Shown one piece after another: positions 40,164 to 48,850 of a stretch of 64,000 bases of DNA; the first letter of the stretch is position 1, and each line of letters opens with the position of its first letter. The stretch lies in NCBI RefSeq assembly GCF_000744785.1, contig NZ_JQMO01000003.1:558001-622000 (forward strand), given 5' to 3'. The DNA is from Kitasatospora azatica KCTC 9699 (lineage in GTDB: Bacteria > Actinomycetota > Actinomycetes > Streptomycetales > Streptomycetaceae). Position numbers and translations under genes: made by a program. A model generated the notes under the pieces. The model did not search any database and had not been told where the DNA came from. It saw only the letters and a list, made by a program, of their open reading frames with translations.

Positions 40164-42353
40164 ATGTCGCAACGCCGCCGCCGTGCCCGTACCCGTGGCC
40201 GGCACGGCAGTGTCAGGACCGTGCCGCTGCGCACCCACTGGCTGCTGCTCACCGTCACCGTGCTGACGCTGGCCGCCGCGCTGCTGCTCCAGGGCTACAC
40301 CCAGCACCTCTACGGCGGCTCGCCCGACGGCGCGGCGCTCTCCCTGGGCCCGCACGACGCCGTTCCCGCCGACGTCTCGACCGGCGGGCCGGTGATCGAC
40401 CCGGGCACCGGCGCCGGATCCGCTCCGCGCACCGCCGCCCCGAAGGCCGACACCATCGCGCTGACCTTCGACGACGGCCCGGACCCGACCTGGACCCCGC
40501 AGGTGCTGGACCTGCTGCGCCGCCACCACGTGCCGGCCACCTTCTTCGTGATCGGCTCCCAGGTGGCCGCCAACCCCTCGCTGACCCGCCGGATCCTGGA
40601 CGAGGGCAACCAGCTGGGCATCCACACCTTCAGCCACCCCAACCTCGGCTCGCTGCCCGCCTGGCAGCGCTCGCTGGAACTGCGCGAGGCGCAGCTCGCG
40701 GTGGCCGGCGCGACCGGACGCACCACCTCGCTGCTGCGCCCGCCGTACTCCTCCACCAGCGACGCGCTCACCGACCACGACTGGCAGGCCGTCCAGCAGG
40801 CCGGTCGGGACGGCTACCTGACCGTGCTGACCACGCAGGACAGCGAGGACTGGCGCCGCCCCGGGGTGGACCGGATCCTGGCCAACGCCACCCCGACCGG
40901 CCACCAGGGCCAGATCCTGCTGATGCACGACGCGGGCGGCGACCGCTCGCAGACCGTGGCCGCCCTGGAGCAGCTGCTGCCCCGGCTGCAGGCCGCCGGC
41001 TACCACTTCGCCACCGTCGCCGACGCGGTCGGCCTGCCCGCGCCGGTCCACCCCGCCACCGCCCAGGACCACTGGCAGGGCCTTGCCCTGGTCGCGGTGC
41101 TCCAGCTCAGCGACTGGGCGCTCAAGATCCTCGGCTGGCTGCTCTACGCCGCCGGCGGGATCGCCCTGCTGCGCGCGGTCGCCGTGCTGGTCGCCGCCCG
41201 CCGGCACAAGAAGTACGCGGACGAGCCGTGGGGCCCACCGGTGACCCAGCCGGTCAGCGTGATCGTCCCGGCCTACAACGAGGTGGCCGGGATCGAGGCG
41301 GCGGTGCGCTCGCTGCTCGCCTCCGACCATCCGGTGGAGATCATCGTGGTGGACGACGGCTCCACCGACGGCACCGCCGAGCTGGTCGAGTCGCTGCGCT
41401 TCCCGCCCTGGGTCCGAGTGATCCGCCAGGCCAACGCGGGCAAGCCGGCCGCCCTCAACACCGGCATCGCCGCCGCCACCTGCGAGCTGCTGGTGATGGT
41501 GGACGGCGACACGGTCTTCGAGCCGGACGCGGTGCGGATGCTGGTGCAGCCCTTCGCCGACCCGCGGGTGGGCGCCGTCTCCGGCAACGCCAAGGTGGCC
41601 AACCGGGGCGGCCTGCTCGGCCGCTGGCAGCACATCGAGTACGTGGTCGGCTTCAACCTGGACCGCCGGCTCTTCGACCTGGCCGAGTGCATGCCCACCG
41701 TGCCCGGCGCCGTCGGGGGTTTCCGCCGCTCCGCGCTGCTGGGCGTCGGCGGGGTCAGCGACCAGACGCTGGCCGAGGACACCGACCTCACCATGGCGCT
41801 GTGCCGCGACGGCTGGCGGGTGGTCTACGAGGAGCGCGCCAAGGCCTGGACCGAGGCGCCCGCCTCGCTCGGCGCGCTCTGGCGCCAGCGCTACCGCTGG
41901 TGCTACGGCACCCTGCAGGCGATGTGGAAGCACCGCGGCGCCCTGGTGCAGCGCGGGGCGGCGGGCAAGCTCGGCCGCCGCGGCCTCGGCTACCTGCTGC
42001 TCTTCCAGGTGCTGCTGCCGCTGCTCGCCCCGGTGGTGGACGTCTTCGCGCTGTACGGCCTGGTCTTCCTCGATCCGGTCCGGATCATCGGCCTGTGGAG
42101 CGCCTTCCTTCTGGTCCAGCTGCTGATGGGCTGGTACGCCTTCCGACTCGACAACGAGAAGCCGGGAGCGCTGTGGACCCTGCCGCTGCAGCAGTTCGTC
42201 TACCGACAGCTGATGTACCTGGTGGTGATCCAGTCGGTCTGCACGGCGCTGGCCGGCTCGCGGCTGCGCTGGCAGCGGATGGAGCGCTACGGCAGCACGG
42301 CGCGCCTGACCGACCCCGGTGGGCAGCAGACAAGCACTACGGCTAGCATGTGA
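40164..42353 (+). CDS. Bifunctional polysaccharide deacetylase-glycosyltransferase 2 membrane protein
   Basis: A 729-residue fusion. Order: N-terminal membrane anchor (HWLLLTVTVLTLAAALLLQGY), NodB-type deacetylase (about 95-285: TFDDGPDPTWTPQ, HTFSHPNLGSL, RPPYSS), transmembrane helices near 305-350, a GT2 domain (VSVIVPAYNEVAG, VDDGSTDGT, MVDGDT, EDTDLT and QRYRW), and C-terminal helices. Known: such fusions make and deacetylate beta-linked glycans such as poly-N-acetylglucosamine. The deacetylase probably faces outside and the transferase inside. It lies behind the structured leader and a Pro-rich protein gene, suggesting control of a surface polysaccharide. Confidence 0.93.
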   Translation: MSQRRRRARTRGRHGSVRTVPLRTHWLLLTVTVLTLAAALLLQGYTQHLYGGSPDGAALSLGPHDAVPADVSTGGPVIDPGTGAGSAPRTAAPKADTIALTFDDGPDPTWTPQVLDLLRRHHVPATFFVIGSQVAANPSLTRRILDEGNQLGIHTFSHPNLGSLPAWQRSLELREAQLAVAGATGRTTSLLRPPYSSTSDALTDHDWQAVQQAGRDGYLTVLTTQDSEDWRRPGVDRILANATPTGHQGQILLMHDAGGDRSQTVAALEQLLPRLQAAGYHFATVADAVGLPAPVHPATAQDHWQGLALVAVLQLSDWALKILGWLLYAAGGIALLRAVAVLVAARRHKKYADEPWGPPVTQPVSVIVPAYNEVAGIEAAVRSLLASDHPVEIIVVDDGSTDGTAELVESLRFPPWVRVIRQANAGKPAALNTGIAAATCELLVMVDGDTVFEPDAVRMLVQPFADPRVGAVSGNAKVANRGGLLGRWQHIEYVVGFNLDRRLFDLAECMPTVPGAVGGFRRSALLGVGGVSDQTLAEDTDLTMALCRDGWRVVYEERAKAWTEAPASLGALWRQRYRWCYGTLQAMWKHRGALVQRGAAGKLGRRGLGYLLLFQVLLPLLAPVVDVFALYGLVFLDPVRIIGLWSAFLLVQLLMGWYAFRLDNEKPGALWTLPLQQFVYRQLMYLVVIQSVCTALAGSRLRWQRMERYGSTARLTDPGGQQTSTTASM

Positions 42354-42400
42354 CAGGTTGTCACAATGAGTAGCGGTCCGACCGAACTGGAGACAGCGCC

Positions 42401-42685
42401 ATGGCTGACGAACCGGCTGACTGGGCCACCTGGACGACCAAGAACGTGCGCTCCGGGCCCGGCGGGGTCCAGACCGTCGAAGGGGCGTGCCTGACCGGCG
42501 ACCTCAGCGTGCACACCACCTGGACGGGCACCGAGGCCATCCTCACCGTGCAGTACACCGACGCCCAGGACTGGTTCACCCTGCAGGGCAGCCCGATCGA
42601 CGTGACCGAGGAGCGGGCCGCCCGGGTCCTGCACCAGAACGCCGTCGAGGCCGTCCGGGCCGGCGGCGGGGCCGCGCTGGTCTAG
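42401..42685 (+). CDS. Small hypothetical protein
   Basis: A 94-residue soluble protein from ATG 42401 (GGAG upstream), 47 bases after the glycosyltransferase gene and six bases before the PAP2 gene. Beta-rich central part (VHTTWTGTEAILTVQYTDAQDWFTLQG) and an Ala-rich helix at the end. No known domain. Close packing suggests co-expression with its neighbours. Confidence 0.68.
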   Translation: MADEPADWATWTTKNVRSGPGGVQTVEGACLTGDLSVHTTWTGTEAILTVQYTDAQDWFTLQGSPIDVTEERAARVLHQNAVEAVRAGGGAALV

Positions 42686-42691
42686 GGCACG

Positions 42692-43225
42692 ATGCGCAGC
42701 AGTCTGCTCGCCCTTGACCGGGCGCTGTACGCGGCCGTCGCCGCCACCGCCACCCCCGGCCTGGACGGGGGGCTGCGGCGGCTGTCCGTCGCGGCCAACC
42801 GCTCCCGGATCTCCTTCACCGTGGCGGGCCTGCTCGCGCTGCGCCCCGGCCGGCCGCGCCGGGCCGCGCTGCTCGGGGTGGCGGCGCTCGGCACCGCCTC
42901 GCTGACCGCCAACCAGCTCGGCAAGACCCTGGTGCGCCGCCCGCGCCCGGATCGGGAGGCGGCCGCGGTTCCGGCCAGTCGGCACGTGCCGATGCCCGCC
43001 TCGGCCTCCTTCCCGTCCGGTCACACCGCCGCCGCCTTCGCCTTCGCCACCGCGGTCGGCTCACAGCTGCGCTGGGCCGCCGTGCCGCTGACCCTGCTGG
43101 CCGGCGGGGTCGGGTACTCGCGGGTGCACACCGGCGTGCACTACCCGGGTGACGTGCTGGCGGGCGCGGCGCTCGGCGTCGCCTGTGCGGGGGCGGTACT
43201 GGCGGGAGTCCGCCGGTACCGCTGA
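42692..43225 (+). CDS. PAP2 family membrane phosphatase
   Basis: A 177-residue phosphatase. Seen: the three PAP2 motifs: KTLVRRPRP (about 78-86), FPSGHTAAAFAFA (about 109-121) and SRVHTGVHYPGDV (about 143-155), between hydrophobic helices. Known: the family dephosphorylates undecaprenyl pyrophosphate, phosphatidate or related lipids. In a cluster with a surface-polysaccharide synthase, recycling of a lipid carrier is plausible inference. The ATG at 42692 follows the previous stop by only six bases. Confidence 0.9.
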   Translation: MRSSLLALDRALYAAVAATATPGLDGGLRRLSVAANRSRISFTVAGLLALRPGRPRRAALLGVAALGTASLTANQLGKTLVRRPRPDREAAAVPASRHVPMPASASFPSGHTAAAFAFATAVGSQLRWAAVPLTLLAGGVGYSRVHTGVHYPGDVLAGAALGVACAGAVLAGVRRYR

Positions 43226-43291
43226 GGCAGCCGCTCACCCGGTCGGCGTACCACGGGTGCGACGGCCGTGCGCGGCCTTGAGGCTGGCGGT

Positions 43292-43873
43292 ATGACGCTT
43301 CCTCCGAACGGAACCGAGCCGAGCCCGCTGGCCGCCCTGGCCCGGTTCGGCTGGCACACCGCGCTGGCTGCCGGGCTGATCGCGCTGGCGCTGGGCGTGG
43401 TGGTACTGGCCTGGCCGGACCGCACCCTGCAGGTGATCGGTGTGCTCTTCGGCGTGTACCTGGTGCTCAGCGGCATCCTGCAGATCGTGCTGGCCAGCAC
43501 CGTGCACCTCACCACCGGGCTGCGCGTGCTCGGCTTCATCAGCGGCGCGCTCTCGCTGCTGGTGGGCCTGCTCTGCTTCCGCGGCCCCTACCAGTCGTTG
43601 CTGCTGCTCTCGCTCTGGATCGGCATCGGCTGGCTCTTCCGCGGTGTCACCGGCACGGTGTCCTCGCTCGAGCTGCCCAGCGGGACACCCGGCCGCGGCT
43701 GGCTGATCTTCCTCGGCGTCGTCACCGCGGTGGCCGGGGTGATCCTGCTGGTCGACCCGTTCAACTCGATCTTCGCGCTGGCCGTGATGGCGGGCATCTG
43801 GCTGGTGCTGATCGGCCTGGTCGAGATCGGCCACGCGATCGCGCTGCGCTCACGCGCCAAGCAGTTGGCCTGA
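43292..43873 (+). CDS. HdeD-like (DUF308) membrane protein
   Basis: A 193-residue integral membrane protein with six hydrophobic helices in the pairing usual for HdeD/DUF308 proteins. Examples are WHTALAAGLIALALGVVVLAWP, VIGVLFGVYLVLSGILQIVL, and near the end ALAVMAGIWLVLIGLVEIGHAIAL. Known: HdeD-like proteins occur in acid- or envelope-stress settings, but actinomycete members have no proven role. ATG 43292 is taken; the frame opens 24 bases earlier. A 16-bp tandem repeat overlaps and follows the stop. Confidence 0.87.
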   Translation: MTLPPNGTEPSPLAALARFGWHTALAAGLIALALGVVVLAWPDRTLQVIGVLFGVYLVLSGILQIVLASTVHLTTGLRVLGFISGALSLLVGLLCFRGPYQSLLLLSLWIGIGWLFRGVTGTVSSLELPSGTPGRGWLIFLGVVTAVAGVILLVDPFNSIFALAVMAGIWLVLIGLVEIGHAIALRSRAKQLA

Positions 43874-43918
43874 CGAGCACCCGGCCCGACGAGCACCTGG
43901 CCCGACGAGCACCTCAGC
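43871..43918. repeat. 16-bp tandem repeat at gene ends
   Basis: Three units of CGACGAGCACCTGGCC (first as TGACGAGCACCCGGCC, last diverging after CGACGAGCACCT). They begin at the HdeD-like stop codon and reach the stop of the convergent TetR gene, so they fill the whole intergenic space. Confidence 0.65.
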
Positions 43919-44522
43919 CGCTGTCCGAATCGCCGGCCGAATCGCTCGACGGAGCGAGCATGCTGCTGAGCAGGTCCTGCAGCAGTGGCAGCAGCTCCTC
44001 CGAGTCCACCGCCGCCAGCTCGCCGAAGGCACCGCCGGAGCGGGCCAGGATCACCCCGGCGAAGGCTGCGGCGGCCAGTTCGGCGCGCAGCTGCGGCCGG
44101 TCGGCGCCCTCGGCGGCGAACCGGTCGCGCAGCGGGTCGACCAGGCGTTCCCGCAGGTGGGCCCGGGCGGCCTGCTGGACCTCGGAGTTGTCGCCGGGCA
44201 GCACGGCCGCCTGGAAGGAGGGTCCGGGGCCGCGCCTGGCGAGGCGGGTGAGCAGCCAGCGCAGCCGGTCCTCGTCCAGCAGGTCGGCCGGCGGCGTCTC
44301 ACCCTGCTCGGTGCGCACCGCGACCAGGTAGAGCTGGGTCTTGCCGCCGAAGTACCGGGCGATCAGCGCCGGGTCCACGCCGGCGCGTTCGCCGATCTCC
44401 CGGGTGGTGGTGCGGTCGAAGCCGCGGTCGGCGAAGAGCTCGACGGCCGCCTGGACCAGCAGTTCGCGGCTGCGTGCGGCGTCCCGGCGGCGGGCCGTGG
44501 GGGGTGTGCCCGGATCGGTCAA
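43914..44522 (-). CDS. TetR family regulator of the adjoining MFS pump
   Basis: A 202-residue TetR-type repressor with the DNA-binding domain at about 14-62 (LLVQAAVELFADRGFDRTTTREIGERAGVDPALIARYFGGKTQLYL). The C-terminal domain is standard and ends in an acidic Ser/Asp tail. TTG 44522 overlaps the MFS stop (TTGA) and follows GGTGGAG, so the two genes are coupled and co-regulated. The inverted repeat over the MFS start is its likely operator. Confidence 0.92.
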   Translation of the reverse strand: MTDPGTPPTARRRDAARSRELLVQAAVELFADRGFDRTTTREIGERAGVDPALIARYFGGKTQLYLVAVRTEQGETPPADLLDEDRLRWLLTRLARRGPGPSFQAAVLPGDNSEVQQAARAHLRERLVDPLRDRFAAEGADRPQLRAELAAAAFAGVILARSGGAFGELAAVDSEELLPLLQDLLSSMLAPSSDSAGDSDSG

Positions 44523-46027
44523 GACTCCACCTTCTGCGGCAGCTCGTCCTCGCCCGGCGCGATGTCGGCGATGCTCTCCTGCACCATCAGCTCCTCGTCC
44601 ATGCTGCTGCCGCCGGCTGCCGCGGCGGCGCGCCGTGGCAGCACGATGGTAACCACCCCGATCACCACCCAGACCGCGCACCCGATCAGCGTCGCCGTCC
44701 GGTAGCCGTCGGCGCTCGGCAGCCGGTGGCCGGTGGCGGTGTGCGCCTGCAGCACCGCACCGCACAGGGCGCTGCCGGTGGAGTAACCGATGTAGCGCAG
44801 CACCTGGTTGAAGCTGACCGCGCTGCCGACCTCGTGGGCCGGTACCGAGTTGACGATCAGTCCGGGCATCACCGCGAAGGTGCAGCCGACGCCGAGCCCG
44901 GCGATCCCCATCACCACCAGCACCTGCCACAGCTGGTCGTGGGCGAGCAGGAAGACCAGCATCGAGGCCAGCGAGACGCCGCAGCCCAGGGTCAGCACCA
45001 TCGCGGTCGAGGTCCGCCGGGCGACCACCGGGACCACCTTGCTGGAGAGCACGCTGAGGACGGAGAACGGCAGCAGCGTCAGGCCCGCGACGACCACCGA
45101 GGCGCCGAAGCCGTAGCCGGCCGCGGTGGGGGTCTGCACGTAGCGGGTGACCAGCGACATCAGCAGGTACATCGCGACACCCGCGACCAGCCCGGTGACG
45201 TCGGCGGTCAGCACCACCCGGTTGCGCAGCGTGCGCAGGTCGACCAGCGGGTGCGGGGTGCGCAGCTCGTGCCGCACCCACCAGGCCAGCAGCAGCACGG
45301 AGAGCCCGGCCAGGGCCCACAGGCGGGGCGTCGTCCAGCCCCAGTTCGCCCCTTCGCTGAGCACCAGCAGCAGTCCGGCGACGGCCAGGCCGATCAGTAC
45401 GGCGCCGAGCGCGTCCAGCGGACGGGCCTCGCGGTCGGTGGTGGCGGGCAGCACCAGGGCGGCGCAGAGCAGCCCGAGGGCGCTGATCAGGGCACCGAAC
45501 CAGAAGCCGGCGTGGATGCCGAAGGACTGGGCGATCAGGCCGGTCAGCGGGTAGCCGAGGCCGACGCCTGCCACGGTGGTGATGGAGAGCAGTGCGACGG
45601 CCGAGCGCGAGCGGTCGGCGGGCAGGCTGTCCCGCGCGGCGGCGATCGCCAGCGGTGTCAGGCCGAGGCCGACGCCCTGCAGCGCCCGCCCGGCGACCAG
45701 GAAGCCGAAGCCGAGCGGCAGCGCGGCCAGCACGCTGCCGAGCACCACGACGGCGGTCGCGCCGAGCACCACCGGGCGCCGCCGGGGTCCGTCGCCCAGC
45801 TGTCCCATCACCGGAGTGGCGACGGCGCCGACCAGCATGGTGACGGTCAGCGACCACTGTGCGTCGGAGAGCGTGACGTGGTCGACCGCGGCGATGGTCG
45901 GGACCAGCGGGGCGCCGAGACTGCTGATCACCGCCACCACGGTGCCGAGGAAAACCAGTACGGGCACCAGGGCCCGGTCCCGCCAGGGGGTGCGCGGCGC
46001 GTCCATGGGCTTCCCCTCGCTTGTCAT
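44519..46027 (-). CDS. MFS multidrug transporter, DHA2-like
   Basis: A 502-residue inner-membrane antiporter with about 14 hydrophobic helices. Seen: PLVPTIAAVDHVTLSDAQWSLTVTML at the start, the A-loop-like GQLGDGPRRRP, GRALQGVGLGLTPLAIA, and TTVAGVGLGYPLTGLIAQSFG (motif C region). A soluble C-terminal tail (MDEELMVQESIADIAPGEDELPQKVES) is acidic. Known: DHA2 proteins export antibiotics and dyes. It is followed by its TetR gene with overlap and preceded by an operator-like inverted repeat at the start codon. The exported compound is unknown. Confidence 0.92.
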   Translation of the reverse strand: MTSEGKPMDAPRTPWRDRALVPVLVFLGTVVAVISSLGAPLVPTIAAVDHVTLSDAQWSLTVTMLVGAVATPVMGQLGDGPRRRPVVLGATAVVVLGSVLAALPLGFGFLVAGRALQGVGLGLTPLAIAAARDSLPADRSRSAVALLSITTVAGVGLGYPLTGLIAQSFGIHAGFWFGALISALGLLCAALVLPATTDREARPLDALGAVLIGLAVAGLLLVLSEGANWGWTTPRLWALAGLSVLLLAWWVRHELRTPHPLVDLRTLRNRVVLTADVTGLVAGVAMYLLMSLVTRYVQTPTAAGYGFGASVVVAGLTLLPFSVLSVLSSKVVPVVARRTSTAMVLTLGCGVSLASMLVFLLAHDQLWQVLVVMGIAGLGVGCTFAVMPGLIVNSVPAHEVGSAVSFNQVLRYIGYSTGSALCGAVLQAHTATGHRLPSADGYRTATLIGCAVWVVIGVVTIVLPRRAAAAAGGSSMDEELMVQESIADIAPGEDELPQKVES

Positions 46028-46052
46028 CAGACGATGTCTTCAGATGATGACA
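46022..46052 (-). promoter_or_regulatory. Inverted repeat over the MFS start codon
   Basis: TGTCATCA (46022-46029) and TGATGACA (46045-46052) form an eight-base inverted repeat with a 15-base spacer; the first arm covers the MFS start codon. This is a suitable TetR operator for the co-transcribed regulator. Confidence 0.6.
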
Positions 46053-46244
46053 TAGTCGGACGGCGCAAGTGAAGGGTGGTGGCGGAATGGACGGTCCGGT
46101 CGCGGTGTTCGCCGTTGGAGGAGCCTGGGGATCTTCGGCCCGAGCAGCCCGCTGCCCGTCTGCCACGCGATCCGCCTGCCTGTCCGTCCGCCGGATCCGC
46201 CTGTCCGTCCACCCGTCCGTCGCCTCGAACCGCTGGGGGCCGCC

Positions 46245-47000
46245 GTGAACCTCACCGCGCTGGTGGCGGCTGCCGGGATGTGGTCCTACGCCCTGGTCTT
46301 CGTCCTGACGGCGGGTGAGACGAGTGCCTTCGTCGGCCTGGTGCTGCCCAGCGAGACGGTCATCCTCTTCGCCGCCGCGCTGTCCAGTCACGGCGCGCTC
46401 AATCCGGTGCTGCTGGCCGTCGCGGTGATCCTCGGCGGCATCGTGGGCGACAGCACCGGCTACGCGCTGGGGCGGCTGTTCGGGCGGCGGGTGGCCACCG
46501 GGAAGCAGCGGCGGCGGATCAGACCGGGCGGCCGGGTCGACCGGGCCACGGGTTACCTGCGCCGGCGCGGCGGTCCCGCCGTCTTCACCGCGCGGTTCAT
46601 CGGCTTCGTCCGCTCCTTCGTCCCCTTCACGGCGGGCGCGGCGCGGATGCCGTACCGGGCGTTCCTCGGGTACAGCGCCGCCGCCTCGGTGAGCTGGGGC
46701 GTGCTCAACGTCGCCCTCGGGTACTTCCTGGGCGCCTCGGCGGCCGGGCTGCTGCGCACGGTGGGCCTCGCGGGCGCGATCGCGGCCGGCGCGGTGGCGC
46801 TGCTGGCGGTGGGGGTGCTGCGGCTGCGCCGACGGCGGAACGCGGCGGCCGCCGGCGAAGCCGCTCCGACGCCCGCCCCCGTCCCGGCTCGGGCGCACCA
46901 GCGCACCGTCACCCGGACCTGCCCGGGCAGTCGGCGGGCGCCCGTGAAACCGTCGGCCGAGCACGGGCACGGGCGCACCAAGGACGCCAGCAGGGTCTAG
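46245..47000 (+). CDS. DedA family membrane protein (second copy)
   Basis: A 251-residue DedA/VTT protein. Seen: GETSAFVGLVLPSETVILFAAA, GGIVGDSTGYALGRLFG, and FTARFIGFVRSFVPFTAGAARMPYRAF, matching the family's conserved blocks; a long basic C-terminal tail (about 200-251) is low-complexity and ends in GHGRTKDASRV. GTG 46245 is the start. It is only distantly similar to the DedA gene at 23240. Known role: lipid carrier or phospholipid translocation. Confidence 0.9.
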   Translation: MNLTALVAAAGMWSYALVFVLTAGETSAFVGLVLPSETVILFAAALSSHGALNPVLLAVAVILGGIVGDSTGYALGRLFGRRVATGKQRRRIRPGGRVDRATGYLRRRGGPAVFTARFIGFVRSFVPFTAGAARMPYRAFLGYSAAASVSWGVLNVALGYFLGASAAGLLRTVGLAGAIAAGAVALLAVGVLRLRRRRNAAAAGEAAPTPAPVPARAHQRTVTRTCPGSRRAPVKPSAEHGHGRTKDASRV

Positions 47001-47019
47001 GGACGTCAGCAGGGTCTAG
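46982..47019. repeat. 19-bp tandem duplication over the DedA stop codon
   Basis: GGACGCCAGCAGGGTCTAG and GGACGTCAGCAGGGTCTAG follow each other with one difference. The first contains the DedA stop codon. Looks like a recent slippage duplication. Confidence 0.65.
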
Positions 47020-47046
47020 CTGAGCAAGCGCTCACTCAACCAGCAT

Positions 47047-47754
47047 TCAGTCAACCAGCGCTCCGTCAGTGAGCCCGTGGGCGTCCGCCGCCAGCTCGGC
47101 GCGAACGAGTTCCAGCAGCCGGCCCATCCAGTTGCGCCCCTGAGCGCCGCTCTGTCCCCAGAACTGCGGGGAGTCGGCGTCGGTGTAGCGCAGCGCGGCG
47201 TCGCCGGTGGCCGTCAGGACCGGCGCCAGCTCGGGATGCTGGGCGAACTTGGCCCGCAGCAGCCGGGCCATCACCGCGGTGCGACCCTGCTCCCAGCCGG
47301 GGCGGCGCGGTGCCTGCTCGGCGGCCCGACGCGCCACGAAGATGTCCTCGGCCGCGCGGATCGCGGCCCGCTGCTCCGGGTCGGTGGTGGAGAGCGCCCA
47401 GTAGGCGTGGGCGACGGTCGGGTACCGGACGCCGTCGACCAGCAGCGGCGCCGGATACTCGTTGCGCAGCGCCAGGACCCCGGCCTCGGCGGGTGAGCCC
47501 TTGGGGCGGTAGACGTGGTGCAGCTCGATCGAGCTGCTGCGGGAGGTCTCGGGCCCGTCGGCGGGAACCCTGCTCGCCCGGCCCTCCACGTGCCTCTGAC
47601 GCTCCGTGAAGTAGTCCAGCGTGCTCTGGTGCATCGCCTCGGTGACCATGCTGTCGCTGCCGAGCACGCGCTCCCCAGGACCGGCCGCCAGGACCTTCAG
47701 CCCGGGGATCTGCTCGCCGTCGGTCTGCCTGAAGGTCCGTCGATTCCCTGACAT
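47047..47754 (-). CDS. NADAR family protein
   Basis: A 235-residue protein. The C-terminal half carries NADAR (YbiA-like) features: LALRNEYPAPLLVDGVRYPTVAHAYWALST, then LLRAKFAQHPELAPVLTATGDAALRYTDADSPQFWG. Residues 1-95 are an extra segment with no recognised domain. Known: NADAR proteins are linked to NAD/ADP-ribose metabolism and some remove ADP-ribose from guanine, antagonising DarT2-type toxins. No DarT-like gene is adjacent. ATG 47754 is selected because upstream sequence is noncoding. Confidence 0.85.
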   Translation of the reverse strand: MSGNRRTFRQTDGEQIPGLKVLAAGPGERVLGSDSMVTEAMHQSTLDYFTERQRHVEGRASRVPADGPETSRSSSIELHHVYRPKGSPAEAGVLALRNEYPAPLLVDGVRYPTVAHAYWALSTTDPEQRAAIRAAEDIFVARRAAEQAPRRPGWEQGRTAVMARLLRAKFAQHPELAPVLTATGDAALRYTDADSPQFWGQSGAQGRNWMGRLLELVRAELAADAHGLTDGALVD

Positions 47755-47992
47755 GGCGCACACGGTAGCGATGACCAGGCGATCTGCCGACTCGTTTTCG
47801 CGCGGTACCACTCCGCCTCCGGGAGCCGAAGCCATCGATCGGCGGTGCCTTCCCCGTCGGACGGCGGGTGTCCGTCAACTACCTTGTGGCGGCACGGTTG
47901 TCGAACGACCTCCAGTGCGCGGGAGCCCCCTCTCTCGCGTGGCAGGTCCCTGACATCTCCTCGCGGTGCCCCACCGCCCGAAAGGACATGCC

Positions 47993-48778
47993 TTGAAGAG
48001 CCTCGCCCTGCCCAAGACCCTGGCCGCGACCGCTGCGGCGGCCGCCCTCGTGCTGGCCGCGCCGTCGGCCATCGCCTCCGCCAACGCCGGCCCCAGCGCC
48101 GGCCCGCACATCGTGGGTGGCGGCAGCGCCTCCCAGAGCTACTCCTTCATGGTGTCGCTGCAGCTCGGCGGCCAGCACTACTGCGGTGCCTCGCTGATCT
48201 CGGCGAACTGGGCAGTCACCGCCGCACACTGCGTCGAGGGCCACACCGCCGACGAGTACACCGTCCGAGTCGGGTCCGCCGACCGCGCGGCCGGCGGCGA
48301 GACCGGCAACGTCAGCAGGATCGTCGCCCACCCCGACTACAACACCACCAACGACATCGCCCTGATCCAACTCGCGCAGCCCGTCCGGGCCATCCCCATC
48401 GCCATCGCCGACAGCGCCGAGGTCGGCAGCGCCACCCGCCTGCTCGGCTGGGGACAGGAGACCCCGCAGCCCGGTGGCGACAACGGCCCGGACCAGCTCA
48501 AGGAGCTCGACACCGCACTCGTCGGCGCCGGCTGCGGCAACGGCTACGACCCCGGCACCGAACTGTGCGTCAACAGCCCCCAGGGCCCCGACGGCAGCAA
48601 CCAGGGCGCCTGCTACGGCGACTCCGGCGGCCCCGCGATCACCCAGGTCAACGGCGAGTGGCGACTGATCGGCGCCACCAGCCGCAGCGGCGGCGGCTCC
48701 CGCTGCGCCGCCGACCCGTCGATATACACCAACGTGACCGCGTACAAGGAGTTCATCCAGAACGCCATGGCCGGCTGA
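47993..48778 (+). CDS. Secreted trypsin-like serine protease (S1)
   Basis: A 261-residue secreted protease. Signal peptide at about 1-33 (MKSLALPKTLAATAAAAALVLAA with cleavage near ANA), activation region GPHIVGG, catalytic His in VTAAHCVEG, Asp in TTNDIALIQLA, and Ser in GDSGGPAI. Cysteines are placed for three disulfides. The TTG start at 47993 follows AAAGGACA. Followed by a terminator and a carboxypeptidase gene, both on the same strand: an endo- and exo-peptidase pair that together would process extracellular protein to amino acids. Confidence 0.94.
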   Translation: MKSLALPKTLAATAAAAALVLAAPSAIASANAGPSAGPHIVGGGSASQSYSFMVSLQLGGQHYCGASLISANWAVTAAHCVEGHTADEYTVRVGSADRAAGGETGNVSRIVAHPDYNTTNDIALIQLAQPVRAIPIAIADSAEVGSATRLLGWGQETPQPGGDNGPDQLKELDTALVGAGCGNGYDPGTELCVNSPQGPDGSNQGACYGDSGGPAITQVNGEWRLIGATSRSGGGSRCAADPSIYTNVTAYKEFIQNAMAG

Positions 48779-48794
48779 CCGTCCCCCACCACCA

Positions 48795-48825
48795 CCGGGG
48801 CCGCCTCCTCAGGAGGCGGCCCCGG
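48795..48825 (+). terminator. Terminator between trypsin and carboxypeptidase genes
   Basis: Perfect 14-base stem CCGGGGCCGCCTCC / GGAGGCGGCCCCGG with loop TCA, starting 17 bases after the trypsin stop. Confidence 0.87.
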
Positions 48826-48850
48826 CCCACCCCCACCCTTGAGGCAGCCC

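Noticed and set aside
43914..46970. 1018-codon minus-strand frame joining the TetR gene to sequence beyond
   Set aside because: Only its end is real (TetR from TTG 44522). The rest runs antiparallel to the DedA gene and out of frame with the MFS gene.
43871..47019. Short direct repeats considered as CRISPR or attachment sites
   Set aside because: They are contiguous tandem units without spacers, and no integrase, tRNA gene or Cas gene is nearby.
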